Of a stretch of 5,680 nucleotides of DNA, positions 1-5,415 are shown in pieces; the first letter of the stretch is position 1, and every line of letters begins with the position of its first letter. Source of the stretch: JBDKUD01 sp050943315 (lineage in GTDB: Bacteria; Bacillota; Syntrophomonadia; Syntrophomonadales; Syntrophomonadaceae); contig JBMNOY010000081.1 in NCBI GenBank assembly GCA_050943315.1, forward strand, positions 1-5,680, read 5' to 3'. Under the pieces are notes generated by a model. It saw only the letters and a program-made list of their open reading frames with translations, made no database searches and was not told the DNA's origin. Position numbers and translations under genes: made by a program.

Positions 1-74
1 GGTATCTTTATACACAATACTTTTTTGGCCCCGGTGTTATCTCCGACCTGAAGCATTGTTTCCTGTTGAATCAC
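1..74 (-). CDS. rplN: 50S ribosomal protein L14 (5' end, partial)
   Basis: This is the N-terminal part of L14; the gene runs off the left edge after 24 complete codons. The translation begins MIQQETMLQVGDNTGAKKV, which matches the conserved L14 start (MIQ-x-x-T-x-L-x-V-x-DN-T/S-GA). L14 sits on the interface side of the 50S subunit, where it contacts 16S rRNA in a bridge to the 30S subunit and L19. The start codon is GTG at 72-74. It is preceded on the minus strand by AGGGAGGT (82-89) at a 7-nt spacing, and no in-frame ATG lies nearby except codon 7, which would cut off the conserved N-terminus. The gene follows rpsQ by 29 nt, the usual order in the S10 operon. Identity is certain from sequence and position, although only about a fifth of the protein is visible. 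Confidence 0.93.
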   Translation of the reverse strand, partial: MIQQETMLQVGDNTGAKKVLCIKI

Positions 75-103
75 GGCTTTAACCTCCCTTCCAATTACAG
101 GCC

Positions 104-373
104 TTACTCTAGAGTTTCGGCTTTACGCACGACTTCTACCAGCCGCCATCTCTTGTCTTTGCTCAAGGGACGGGTTTCCATGATTCTGACTACATCACCA
201 GTTCTAGCTTCGTTGTTTTCATCATGGGCTTTATACTTTTTGCTGGTTCTGATCGTTTTTTTATAGAGAGGATGTTGCTTAACGGTTTCTACTCTAACGG
301 TTATCGTTTTATCCATCTTGTCACTACTTACCGTTCCCATCCTTACTTTCCTGTTTGTACGATTATCTGCCAC
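104..373 (-). CDS. rpsQ: 30S ribosomal protein S17
   Basis: This 89-residue protein has the usual length for bacterial S17 (about 85-90). S17 is a primary-binding OB-fold protein of the 30S body that contacts 16S rRNA helices of the 5' domain and helps early assembly. Visible family features are the N-terminal RKVRMGTVSSDKMDKTITV strand region (residues 8-26), the HPLYKKTIRTSKKYKAHDE rRNA-binding stretch (34-52) and the C-terminal GD-VVRI-x-ETRPLSK-x-KRWRLVEVV block (59-82). The start is GTG at 371-373, with AAAGGAGGT at 380-388 and a 6-nt spacing. The gene lies 46 nt after rpmC and 29 nt before rplN in the same transcription unit. Nothing is missing or unusual except the GTG start. Confidence 0.98.
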   Translation of the reverse strand: MADNRTNRKVRMGTVSSDKMDKTITVRVETVKQHPLYKKTIRTSKKYKAHDENNEARTGDVVRIMETRPLSKDKRWRLVEVVRKAETLE

Positions 374-419
374 CCTTAGACCTCCTTTAAATAAGTTTTT
401 GCCTTATTAGCGGCTTGAA

Positions 420-626
420 CTAGTAATTGTTACCCTGACTAATTTCTCTTTGTCTTAAAACCGTCTTACACCTGGCAATATTCTTTCTAACATCTCTTAT
501 TCTCATCGGATTGTCTAATTGTCCGGTAGCAAGCTGAAACCTCAGATTGAATAACTCCTCTTTATAATCGGATACCTTTTTGTTGAGTTCATCGTCGGTT
601 AGCTCTCTCATCTTCTTAGCTTTCAC
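420..626 (-). CDS. rpmC: 50S ribosomal protein L29
   Basis: L29 is a small two-helix protein near the peptide exit tunnel, next to L23, where it contributes to the docking surface for trigger factor and SRP. The signature KEELFNLRFQLATGQL is at residues 22-37, followed by the second helix with MRIRDVRKNIARCKTVLRQRE (41-61). I place the start at the GTG at 624-626, giving 68 residues beginning MKAKKMRELTDDEL, which aligns with the usual L29 N-terminus (MKA-x-E-[IL]-R-x-LT). Upstream GTG codons at 633-638 would add up to four residues, but they fall inside GGTGGTGA (632-639), a 7-of-8 match to the extended ribosome binding site, 5 nt before the chosen start. An ATG at 609-611 is possible but has no good binding site. 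The gene overlaps the end of rplP by 11 nt, which suggests translational coupling. Confidence 0.95.
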   Translation of the reverse strand: MKAKKMRELTDDELNKKVSDYKEELFNLRFQLATGQLDNPMRIRDVRKNIARCKTVLRQREISQGNNY

Positions 627-1050
627 TAACCTCACCACCCATTTCTTCTCTTTTTACAAACTTGCACTTAATAGGCAGTTTGTGAGCCGCCAGACGCATT
701 GCCTCACGGGCGATTTCTTCGGTTACACCGGAGAGTTCAAACATAACCCGGCCTGGTTTTACGACTGCAACCCAGTGTTCAGGAGAACCCTTTCCTTTAC
801 CCATACGAGTTTCAGCAGGTTTAACAGTCAGAGGACGATCAGGGAAAATTTTAATCCACAGTTTTCCGCCCCTCTTAACATACCGGTTTATGGCAATACG
901 GGCCGCTTCTATCTGGCGATTAGTAAGCCATGCAGCTTCTAAAGCTTGCAATCCGTAATCTCCATAGGTAATTGTATTTCCTTTATTAGCCTTGCCTGCA
1001 AGATCAGGACGATGCTGTTTTCTATATTTAATTCTTTTTGGGGTAAGCAT
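616..1050 (-). CDS. rplP: 50S ribosomal protein L16
   Basis: At 144 residues this has the standard bacterial L16 length. L16 binds 23S rRNA between the peptidyl transferase centre and the 5S rRNA region, is a late assembly protein, and helps position tRNA in the A site. The N-terminus MLTPKRIKYRKQHR is the family hallmark. Other conserved blocks are GDYGLQALE near residue 30, ARIAINRYVKRGGKLWI-x-IFPD (50-71), the basic loop RMGKGKGSPEHWVA (82-95) and REAMRLAAHKLPIK (115-128). Arg82 corresponds by motif to the arginine that is hydroxylated in E. coli L16. Start ATG 1048-1050 overlaps the rpsC stop codon by one base (TAATG), and GGAGGAGG at 1061-1068 lies inside the end of rpsC. The two genes are therefore very likely translationally coupled. 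Confidence 0.98.
   Translation of the reverse strand: MLTPKRIKYRKQHRPDLAGKANKGNTITYGDYGLQALEAAWLTNRQIEAARIAINRYVKRGGKLWIKIFPDRPLTVKPAETRMGKGKGSPEHWVAVVKPGRVMFELSGVTEEIAREAMRLAAHKLPIKCKFVKREEMGGEVSES
632..639 (-). promoter_or_regulatory. Ribosome binding site deciding the rpmC start
   Basis: GGTGGTGA on the minus strand matches the extended site GGAGGTGA at 7 of 8 positions. It lies 5 nt before the GTG at 624-626 and within the coding end of rplP. The two in-frame GTG codons farther upstream fall inside it, which argues against using them. Confidence 0.6.
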
Positions 1051-1724
1051 TATTTCTCTGCCTCCTCCACTACTTTCTGTTTTGGTCTCTGTTTTGCCGC
1101 TGGTAAGATTTCTCCGCGATTAATCCAAACTTTAATACCTATTTTGCCATAGGTGGTATTGGCTTCGGCAAAACCATAATCAACATCAGCTCTTAGAGTG
1201 TGAAGGGGAACTTTACCCTCCGAATACCACTCGGTCCTGGCTATTTCTGCCCCACCCAGACGACCAGATATCATAACCTTAATACCTACAGCACCAGCCC
1301 TCATGGTTCTGCCCACAGTCTGTTTCATAGCCCGCCGGAAAGAGATTCTTTTTTCCAGCTGTTGGGCAATGTTCTCGGAAACAATTTGGGCATCCAATTC
1401 CGGTCTTTTAACTTCTTGTATATTAATGTTTACGTTCTTACCTGTCATCTTAATGAGCTCTGCCTTGAGCTTCTCTACTTCAGTTCCACCCCGACCGATA
1501 ATTATTCCGGGCTTGGCAGTGTGAATGGTTACCCGTATACGATTACCAGTTCTTTGAATTTCTACTCTGGAAACTCCCGCTGTATAAAAATGTTCTTTAA
1601 TGTAATTTCTCAGTTTATAATCCTCGTGAAGCAAATTGGTATATTCACGATCCGCATACCAGTTGGAGTCCCAATCCCTGATAACACCAAGTCTAAATCC
1701 TTTTGGATGAACCTTTTGACCCAC
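1050..1724 (-). CDS. rpsC: 30S ribosomal protein S3
   Basis: At 224 residues this is a full-length S3. S3 lies at the mRNA entry channel on the 30S head, with S4 and S5, and takes part in unwinding mRNA structure. The N-terminus MGQKVHPKGFRLG is characteristic. The KH type II RNA-binding domain shows its GIIIGRGG loop at residues 73-80. The FRRAMK segment (129-134) carries the basic residues equivalent to E. coli Arg131, Arg132 and Lys135 that were implicated in mRNA helicase activity. The C-terminal domain has SGRLGGAEIARTEWY (153-167) and VPLHTLRADVDYG (172-184). The start is GTG at 1722-1724, overlapping the rplV stop by one base (TAGTG). AGGGAGGT at 1731-1738, within the rplV 3' end, gives a 6-nt spacing. 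Both ends of the gene overlap its neighbours. Confidence 0.98.
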   Translation of the reverse strand: MGQKVHPKGFRLGVIRDWDSNWYADREYTNLLHEDYKLRNYIKEHFYTAGVSRVEIQRTGNRIRVTIHTAKPGIIIGRGGTEVEKLKAELIKMTGKNVNINIQEVKRPELDAQIVSENIAQQLEKRISFRRAMKQTVGRTMRAGAVGIKVMISGRLGGAEIARTEWYSEGKVPLHTLRADVDYGFAEANTTYGKIGIKVWINRGEILPAAKQRPKQKVVEEAEK

Positions 1725-2065
1725 TATTTAACCTCCCTTTCCCTGAGTATCACGGTTATATGGCTGGTTCTATGGCGTCTCACATCTGCTCTACCGTACG
1801 CTCTGGGCCTCATTCTCTTGAGCGTGGGCCCTTCATCCACATAAATCTCTGATACGTATAGTTCATCAGAATCCATATCATAATTGTGCTCCGCATTGGC
1901 AACAGCAGATTTTAACACTTTCCCAATCAGGGGAGCAGACTTTTTATTGGTATATCTGAGAATGCCAATAGCTTCATCGACATCTTTACCTCTTACCAGA
2001 TCAGCCACCTGACGAGCTTTTAAAGGAGAAACTCTAAGGTGACGAGCTATCGCTCTGGCTTCCAT
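1724..2065 (-). CDS. rplV: 50S ribosomal protein L22
   Basis: L22 folds early in 50S assembly, touches all 23S rRNA domains, and extends a long beta-hairpin that lines the peptide exit tunnel near the macrolide site. The product is 113 residues from ATG 2063-2065, the same as typical Bacillota L22, and begins MEARAIARHLRVSPLKARQVADLVRG. AVANAEHN is at 54-61, and the tunnel hairpin region TLKRMRPRAYGRADVRRHRT lies at about 81-100. The reading frame stays open to a GTG at 2105-2107, which would add 14 residues and overlap rpsS by 26 nt. I reject that start because AAGGAGG (2074-2080) sits 8 nt before the ATG and family homologs begin there. The hairpin shows no insertion or deletion of the kind linked to macrolide resistance. 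It ends in TAGTG overlapping rpsC. Confidence 0.97.
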   Translation of the reverse strand: MEARAIARHLRVSPLKARQVADLVRGKDVDEAIGILRYTNKKSAPLIGKVLKSAVANAEHNYDMDSDELYVSEIYVDEGPTLKRMRPRAYGRADVRRHRTSHITVILREREVK

Positions 2066-2073
2066 ATCAATTT

Positions 2074-2080
2074 CCTCCTT
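2074..2080 (-). promoter_or_regulatory. Ribosome binding site deciding the rplV start
   Basis: AAGGAGG on the minus strand lies 8 nt before the ATG at 2063-2065 and just after the rpsS stop codon. It supports the 113-residue L22 over the 127-residue version that would start at the GTG at 2105-2107 inside rpsS. Confidence 0.85.
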
Positions 2081-2081
2081 C

Positions 2082-2366
2082 CTACTTGGGTCGGCTGGCT
2101 TTTTCACTTCTGCCAGCGTGTCCTCTATAGGTCCTGGTAGGGGCGAATTCTCCCAGTTTCATACCCACCATATCTTCGGTAACATATACCGGGATATGTT
2201 TGCGTCCATCATGTACCGCCAGGGTATGCCCAATCATCTGGGGCATAACCGTGGAACGCCTCGACCAGGTCTTTATAACCTTTTTCTGGCCGCTTTCATT
2301 CATCTGTTCAATCTTTTCCATAAGTTTTTCCTGACAATAAGGTCCTTTTTTCAACGACCGGCTCAT
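2082..2366 (-). CDS. rpsS: 30S ribosomal protein S19
   Basis: This is a complete 94-residue S19. S19 sits on the 30S head with S13, contacts 16S rRNA, and forms part of the bridge to the 50S subunit near the A-site tRNA. The N-terminus MSRSLKKGPYC is highly conserved. The core reads KTWSRRSTVMPQMIGHT (residues 32-48), then VHDGRKHIPVYVTEDMVGMKLGEF (51-74) and APTRTYRGH (75-83), all diagnostic. Start ATG 2364-2366 is preceded by AAGGAGGT at 2373-2380, which overlaps the rplB stop codon, so the rplB-rpsS gap is only 13 nt. The rplV start follows 16 nt after the stop. No irregularity is seen. Confidence 0.98.
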   Translation of the reverse strand: MSRSLKKGPYCQEKLMEKIEQMNESGQKKVIKTWSRRSTVMPQMIGHTLAVHDGRKHIPVYVTEDMVGMKLGEFAPTRTYRGHAGRSEKASRPK

Positions 2367-2379
2367 TTACAGACCTCCT

Positions 2380-3204
2380 TTATTTGCGTTTCCTGACAAT
2401 CATATCATCGGACGGCTTTTTCTTCCGGGTAGTACCACCAATAGCAATTTTACCCCAGGGAGAAACTGGATATTTTCTTCCTACCGGTGCCCGTCCTTCA
2501 CCACCGCCATGGGGGTGGTCACTCGGGTTCATAACTGCACCCCTGACTGTAGGTCTGATTCCCAGCCAACGCGTTTTTCCTGCTTTACCCAGGGTCTGAT
2601 TTTCATGATCCAGATTACCAACCTGACCAATGCTGGCCCGACAGTTAACATGAACCAGGCGAACTTCTCCAGATGGGAGACGTACATGAGCGTAGGCACC
2701 TTCTTTAGCCATCAGCTGACCTACTGCTCCGGCGGAGCGTATCAACTGAGCCCCTTTTCCGGGTCTGAGCTCAATGTTATGAATTAAGGTACCTACCGGT
2801 ATATTTCTAAGTGGTAATGAATTACCAGTCTTGATATCCGCTTCTGCACCTGATTCTACTATGTCTCCGACTTTTAAATGGTTAGGTGCAATTATATAGG
2901 CTTTGTGCCCGTCAATATAATGTAAAAGAGCAATATTGGCTGACCGGTTAGGGTCATATTCTATAGCTGCAACTCGGGCAGGAACATTGTCTTTAAGACG
3001 TTTAAAATCAACAATACGATAAAGACGCTTGTGTCCACCACCACGATGCCTTACAGTCATTTTTCCTCGGACATTCCTGCCGCCAGTTCTCTTAAGCGGT
3101 GCAGTTAGCTTTTTTTCCGGCTCTTTCTTGGTTATTTCCTCGAAAGTCATTACCGTCATTTGCCTTCTGCTCGGTGTTATAGGCTTGAATTTTTTTATGC
3201 CCAT
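2380..3204 (-). CDS. rplB: 50S ribosomal protein L2
   Basis: At 274 residues this is a normal-length L2. L2 is one of the largest 50S proteins; it is needed for subunit association and for assembly of the peptidyl transferase region. Conserved parts in order are MGIKKFKPITPSRR (1-14), the RGGGHKRLYR RNA-binding segment (54-63) in the OB-fold half, IEYDPNRSANIALLHY (81-96), and the SH3-like half with RSAGAVGQLMAKEG (156-169) and LPSGEVRLV (176-184). The C-terminal MNPSDHPHGGGEGR is at 225-238; His230 corresponds by motif to the E. coli His229 proposed to be important near the catalytic centre. Start ATG 3202-3204 has AAGGAGGG at 3215-3222 with a 10-nt spacing. It follows rplW by 41 nt and precedes rpsS by 13 nt. 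Confidence 0.98.
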   Translation of the reverse strand: MGIKKFKPITPSRRQMTVMTFEEITKKEPEKKLTAPLKRTGGRNVRGKMTVRHRGGGHKRLYRIVDFKRLKDNVPARVAAIEYDPNRSANIALLHYIDGHKAYIIAPNHLKVGDIVESGAEADIKTGNSLPLRNIPVGTLIHNIELRPGKGAQLIRSAGAVGQLMAKEGAYAHVRLPSGEVRLVHVNCRASIGQVGNLDHENQTLGKAGKTRWLGIRPTVRGAVMNPSDHPHGGGEGRAPVGRKYPVSPWGKIAIGGTTRKKKPSDDMIVRKRK

Positions 3205-3245
3205 TTAAAAATTTCCCTCCTTAAACAGCGCAAACCAGACTTTGT

Positions 3246-3533
3246 CTACATGCCTTCGAAAAGACGTATTTTCTGTCCGGGCTTCAGGGTGACGATTGCC
3301 TTCTTACGATCAGGCTTACGACCTTCAAACCGCCCCATACGTTTAGGTTTGCCTTTTGCATTAATGGTATGGACGTTGTCAACTTTGACACTAAATATAT
3401 TTTCAATGGCATTCTTAATTTCAGTTTTATTAGCTTTGCGATCAACTATGAAAGTGTATTTATTATCCGCCAGAAGGTCCATGGATTTTTCAGTAACAAC
3501 CGGCTTTATGATGATATCCCTGTAGTCTTTCAT
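3246..3533 (-). CDS. rplW: 50S ribosomal protein L23
   Basis: L23 lies at the peptide tunnel exit beside L29 and is the docking point for trigger factor and SRP. The translation MKDYRDIIIKPVVTEKSMD is the usual N-terminus. YTFIVDRKANKTEIKNAIE (26-44), FSVKVDNVHT (47-56) and GKPKRMGR (61-68) follow, the last being the rRNA-binding loop. Two in-frame ATGs are possible. The one at 3531-3533 gives 95 residues, matches the family start and lies one base after the rplD stop (TAAGATG). The one at 3540-3542 gives 98 residues (MLKMKD...) and overlaps rplD by 8 nt. GGAGG at 3546-3550 is 12 nt from the first and only 3 nt from the second, so spacing does not decide. I prefer the shorter form by family alignment. 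Identity is certain; the start is not. Confidence 0.96.
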   Translation of the reverse strand: MKDYRDIIIKPVVTEKSMDLLADNKYTFIVDRKANKTEIKNAIENIFSVKVDNVHTINAKGKPKRMGRFEGRKPDRKKAIVTLKPGQKIRLFEGM

Positions 3534-3534
3534 C

Positions 3535-4158
3535 TTAAGCATATACCTCCTCTACTCTGGCGACCGCGTCCCTGGTAATAAGTAGAGTATCGTACTTTAA
3601 CAGGTCGTAGACATTGATAAAGTCCACTCTCAACGGTTTCACCCCGGATATGTTACGGGCTGATTTAGTAACATTGGGGTCGCTGTCGGCTATAACCACC
3701 AGGGCTTTTTTACCGATATTTAATGCTTGTAAGGTTTCTACCATGCTCTTAGTTTTGGGTTCATCAAATTTAAGTTCATCAACTACGATTATATTGTTTT
3801 CCAACACTTTACTGGAAAGAGCGGATTTTATCGCTAATCTTCTTACTTTACGGGGTAAGCGATAGGAGTAGTCCCGGGGTTTGGGTCCAAAAGCGATACC
3901 GCCACCAGTCCAAACTGGGTTTCTGGCGCTTCCTACCCGCGCTCTGCCGGTACCTTTCTGTCTCCATGGTTTTTTACCACTGCCGCTTACTTCTGCTCTG
4001 GTTTTTGTAGATGAGGTCCCAGTCCTTTTATTGGCTAACTGCATTTTTACAAAGTCAGACATTACTGATTTATTAGGCTCTATACCAAAAACGCTATCGT
4101 TTAATTCCAGTTCTCCGATCTGGGCCCCACTCATATCGTATAACGCTACTTTAGGCAC
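3535..4158 (-). CDS. rplD: 50S ribosomal protein L4
   Basis: L4 (207 residues, the normal length) has a globular domain on the 50S surface and a long basic loop reaching the peptide exit tunnel, where it forms the constriction with L22. The extended loop is visible at about residues 43-100: KTRAEVSGSGKKPWRQKGTG (52-71), then RARVGSARNPVWTGGGIAFGP (72-92), PRDYSYRLPRKVRRLA (94-109). The globular C-terminus includes LKYDTLLITRDAV. The start is GTG at 4156-4158, with AAAGGAGGT at 4166-4174 and a 7-nt spacing. In E. coli, L4 represses its own operon through a leader upstream of rpsJ; nothing in the protein shows whether that happens here. The gene lies 24 nt after rplC and abuts or overlaps rplW. 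Confidence 0.98.
   Translation of the reverse strand: MPKVALYDMSGAQIGELELNDSVFGIEPNKSVMSDFVKMQLANKRTGTSSTKTRAEVSGSGKKPWRQKGTGRARVGSARNPVWTGGGIAFGPKPRDYSYRLPRKVRRLAIKSALSSKVLENNIIVVDELKFDEPKTKSMVETLQALNIGKKALVVIADSDPNVTKSARNISGVKPLRVDFINVYDLLKYDTLLITRDAVARVEEVYA
3545..3552 (-). promoter_or_regulatory. Ribosome binding site for rplW, inside the rplD end
   Basis: GAGGAGGT on the minus strand lies within the last codons of rplD. Its GGAGG core is 3 nt from the ATG at 3540-3542 and 12 nt from the ATG at 3531-3533; both spacings are outside the 5-10 nt optimum. Translation of rplW may therefore depend on ribosomes finishing rplD. Confidence 0.7.
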
Positions 4159-4182
4159 TTTTCTTACCTCCTTTGTAGTTAA

Positions 4183-4821
4183 CTATGCCTTGATTGAATC
4201 CTTGATTATAACAAGACCTTTCCTGGGCCCTGGAATAGATCCTCTGATAAGGATAAGGTTTCTCTCCGGATAGACTTTTACTACCTTCAAGCCCTGCACA
4301 GTTACCCTTTCTCCTCCCATGTGGCCGGGAAGCTTCCTGCCTTTAAATACACGGGCCGGGCCTTTGGCCGCCAGTGAACCTGGGCGGCGATGGTATTTGG
4401 AACCATGCCCCATGGAGCCACGGGCAAAGTTATGTCTCTTTACCGCACCGGCAAACCCTTTTCCTTTGGAGGTGCCTACAACATCCACCATGTCTCCCGG
4501 GTTAAACAGATCAGCCTTTATCTCCTGACCAATCTCGTAGGTCTCCGCTTCCTTGACCCTGAATTCCCTTACATAACGCAGGGGCTTTACACTGGCCTTT
4601 TTGAAATGTCCCCTGGCCGGCTTGTTTACCTGTTTATCTTTCAGGTTGTAAAAGCCTACCTGGATAGCGTTATAGCCATCTGTTTCCACGTTCTTTTTCT
4701 GTAAAACCGTACACGGACCGGCTTCTATAACGGTTACTGGTACGGCCTTATCGTTTTCATCAAAAATCTGGGTCATGCCAACTTTTATACCCATAATTGC
4801 TTTATTAATATCAGTAGCCAC
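4183..4821 (-). CDS. rplC: 50S ribosomal protein L3
   Basis: L3 is one of the first proteins to bind 23S rRNA during 50S assembly; its extension reaches towards the peptidyl transferase centre. The 212-residue product shows MGIKVGMTQIFDE at residues 10-22, the basic GTSKGKGFAGAVKRHNF block (116-132), then GHGSKYHRRPGSLAAKGPARVFKGRKLPGHMGGERVTVQ (138-176), which is the loop that approaches the catalytic centre. The start is GTG at 4819-4821, with AGGAGGT at 4829-4835 and a 7-nt spacing. This gives an N-terminus (MATDINKAIMG) some five residues longer than many homologs, which start closer to the equivalent of Met10. The ATG at codon 10 has no ribosome binding site, so GTG is chosen. It is preceded by a 135-nt spacer, much longer than the other gaps in this gene run. 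Confidence 0.97.
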   Translation of the reverse strand: MATDINKAIMGIKVGMTQIFDENDKAVPVTVIEAGPCTVLQKKNVETDGYNAIQVGFYNLKDKQVNKPARGHFKKASVKPLRYVREFRVKEAETYEIGQEIKADLFNPGDMVDVVGTSKGKGFAGAVKRHNFARGSMGHGSKYHRRPGSLAAKGPARVFKGRKLPGHMGGERVTVQGLKVVKVYPERNLILIRGSIPGPRKGLVIIKDSIKA

Positions 4822-4956
4822 CTAAACTACCTCCTAGTTGTGATTTCTCTTAGCGATTGGTTGGAAGAAGGCACCCAACTTCACTTCGTATTTAACCGGA
4901 CATTTTGCCGCTTTGAGACCTCTTAGCCCTCTGGCCTCTTGGCACCGGTTTCACAG
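4822..4956 (-). other. rpsJ-rplC spacer, possible structured leader
   Basis: This 135-nt spacer is the longest gap among the ribosomal protein genes here. It ends with the rplC ribosome binding site (AGGAGGT, 4829-4835). Read on the minus strand it contains three possible stems. AACCGG (4945-4950) can pair with CCGGTT (4894-4899). Enclosed within that, GAGGCC (4933-4938) can pair with GGTCTC (4915-4920) with one G-U pair. Downstream, GTTGG (4875-4879) can pair with CCAAC (4860-4864) around a 10-nt loop. A 20-codon frame starting from the GTG at 4952-4954 lacks a ribosome binding site and is not credible as a gene. The stems suggest an mRNA leader controlling rplC, or simply an untranslated spacer. 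Short stems of this kind also arise by chance. Confidence 0.35.
4829..4835 (-). promoter_or_regulatory. Ribosome binding site deciding the rplC start
   Basis: AGGAGGT on the minus strand lies 7 nt before the GTG at 4819-4821. It is 34 nt from the ATG at codon 10, which has no binding site of its own, so it fixes the longer L3 N-terminus. Confidence 0.85.
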
Positions 4957-5268
4957 CTATAGTCTTATCTCTATATCTACCCCTGAAGGTAAATCCAGGT
5001 GCATAAGAGCATCTATAGTTTTAGGGTTAGGATCCAGTATGTCTATCAGACGTTTGTGGGTTCTCATCTCAAACTGCTCTCTAGCGTCTTTATTCACATG
5101 GGGAGATTTTAATATGGTAAATATACTCTTTTCCGTCGGCAGGGGAATGGGTCCGGAAACACTGGCCCCATTTTTCCTGGCCGTTTCAACAATTTTTTGT
5201 GAGGATTGATCTAAAAGTTTGTGATCAAATGCTTTAAGTCTAATTCTAACCTTTTGCTGGCCACTCAC
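4957..5268 (-). CDS. rpsJ: 30S ribosomal protein S10 / transcription factor NusE
   Basis: S10 (103 residues, normal length) is a 30S head protein. It also acts as NusE, binding NusB in antitermination complexes and NusG to couple transcription with translation. The sequence shows KVRIRLKAFDH (6-16), the helix SSQKIVETARKNGA (22-35), SGPIPLPTEKSIFTILKSPHVNKDAREQFE (38-67), the ribosome-insertion loop region, then RTHKRLIDI (69-77) and the C-terminal LPSGVDIEIRL (93-103). The start is GTG at 5266-5268, with AAGGAGGT at 5277-5284 and an 8-nt spacing. It is the first gene of the S10 operon proper, 160 nt after tuf and 135 nt before rplC. Transcription may come from a promoter in the tuf spacer, from read-through of tuf, or both. 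Confidence 0.98.
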   Translation of the reverse strand: MSGQQKVRIRLKAFDHKLLDQSSQKIVETARKNGASVSGPIPLPTEKSIFTILKSPHVNKDAREQFEMRTHKRLIDILDPNPKTIDALMHLDLPSGVDIEIRL

Positions 5269-5325
5269 GCAGTTAAACCTCCTTCAATCGGCTTTAATTT
5301 GAACACGCTACCGGGTGTATAAATA

Positions 5326-5354
5326 TTTATGGACTTTTAACCTTAATTTTTAAA
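5326..5354 (-). promoter_or_regulatory. Weak candidate promoter for rpsJ
   Basis: On the minus strand TTTAAA (5349-5354) and CATAAA (5326-5331) are separated by 17 nt; each matches the sigma-A consensus at 4 of 6 positions. They lie in the AT-rich part of the tuf-rpsJ spacer, downstream of the hairpin and about 58 nt before the rpsJ start. A second -10-like hexamer, TATACA, is at 5316-5321 but lacks a good -35 partner. AT-rich sequence yields such matches easily, so the site is only a suggestion; its position between the tuf hairpin and rpsJ is the main argument. Confidence 0.3.
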
Positions 5355-5367
5355 GAACATTACCGGA

Positions 5368-5380
5368 TTAACCCGGTTAA
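5368..5380. repeat. Short palindrome in the tuf-rpsJ spacer
   Basis: TTAACCCGGTTAA is a perfect inverted repeat with 6-nt arms around one central base. It lies between the tuf hairpin and the candidate rpsJ promoter. It could be a protein-binding site, a small stem at the foot of the terminator, or chance. No family of operator can be named from it. Confidence 0.45.
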
Positions 5381-5386
5381 GAACTC

Positions 5387-5415
5387 CCAGGAGGAAGGAG
5401 TTTCCTTCCTCCCGG
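5387..5415 (-). terminator. Hairpin after tuf, probable terminator or attenuator
   Basis: Two 12-nt arms (5404-5415 and 5387-5398) pair fully with one G-U, closing on the 5-nt loop AAACT as read on the minus strand. The stem is GC-rich and begins 13 nt after the tuf stop codon, the usual place for an intrinsic terminator. The downstream run is GAGTTCTTAACC, with only four to five U residues broken by other bases, so termination may be partial and allow read-through into rpsJ. It could also be a processing or mRNA-stabilising structure. Confidence 0.65.

Noticed and set aside
627..638. Four-residue extension of L29 from GTG codons at 633-638
   Set aside because: These codons lie within the likely ribosome binding site for the GTG at 624-626, and the extension does not match L29 N-termini.
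580..942. A 120-codon plus-strand frame opposite rplP and rpmC
   Set aside because: It is antisense to intact conserved genes and its translation resembles no protein family. The same applies to the other plus-strand frames, such as 3881-4273, 3160-3525 and 4390-4704.
1200..1844. A 214-codon open frame on the plus strand opposite rpsC and rplV
   Set aside because: It lies entirely antisense to two certain ribosomal protein genes, has no recognisable domain and no convincing ribosome binding site. It is a by-product of codon use on the other strand.
2066..2107. N-terminal extension of L22 from a GTG inside rpsS
   Set aside because: It would overlap rpsS by 26 nt, lacks a ribosome binding site and exceeds the family length, whereas the ATG at 2063-2065 has an ideal site.
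4892..4954. A 20-codon frame from GTG (4952-4954) in the rpsJ-rplC spacer, giving a basic peptide
   Set aside because: There is no ribosome binding site and no resemblance to a known leader peptide. It is short enough to arise by chance.
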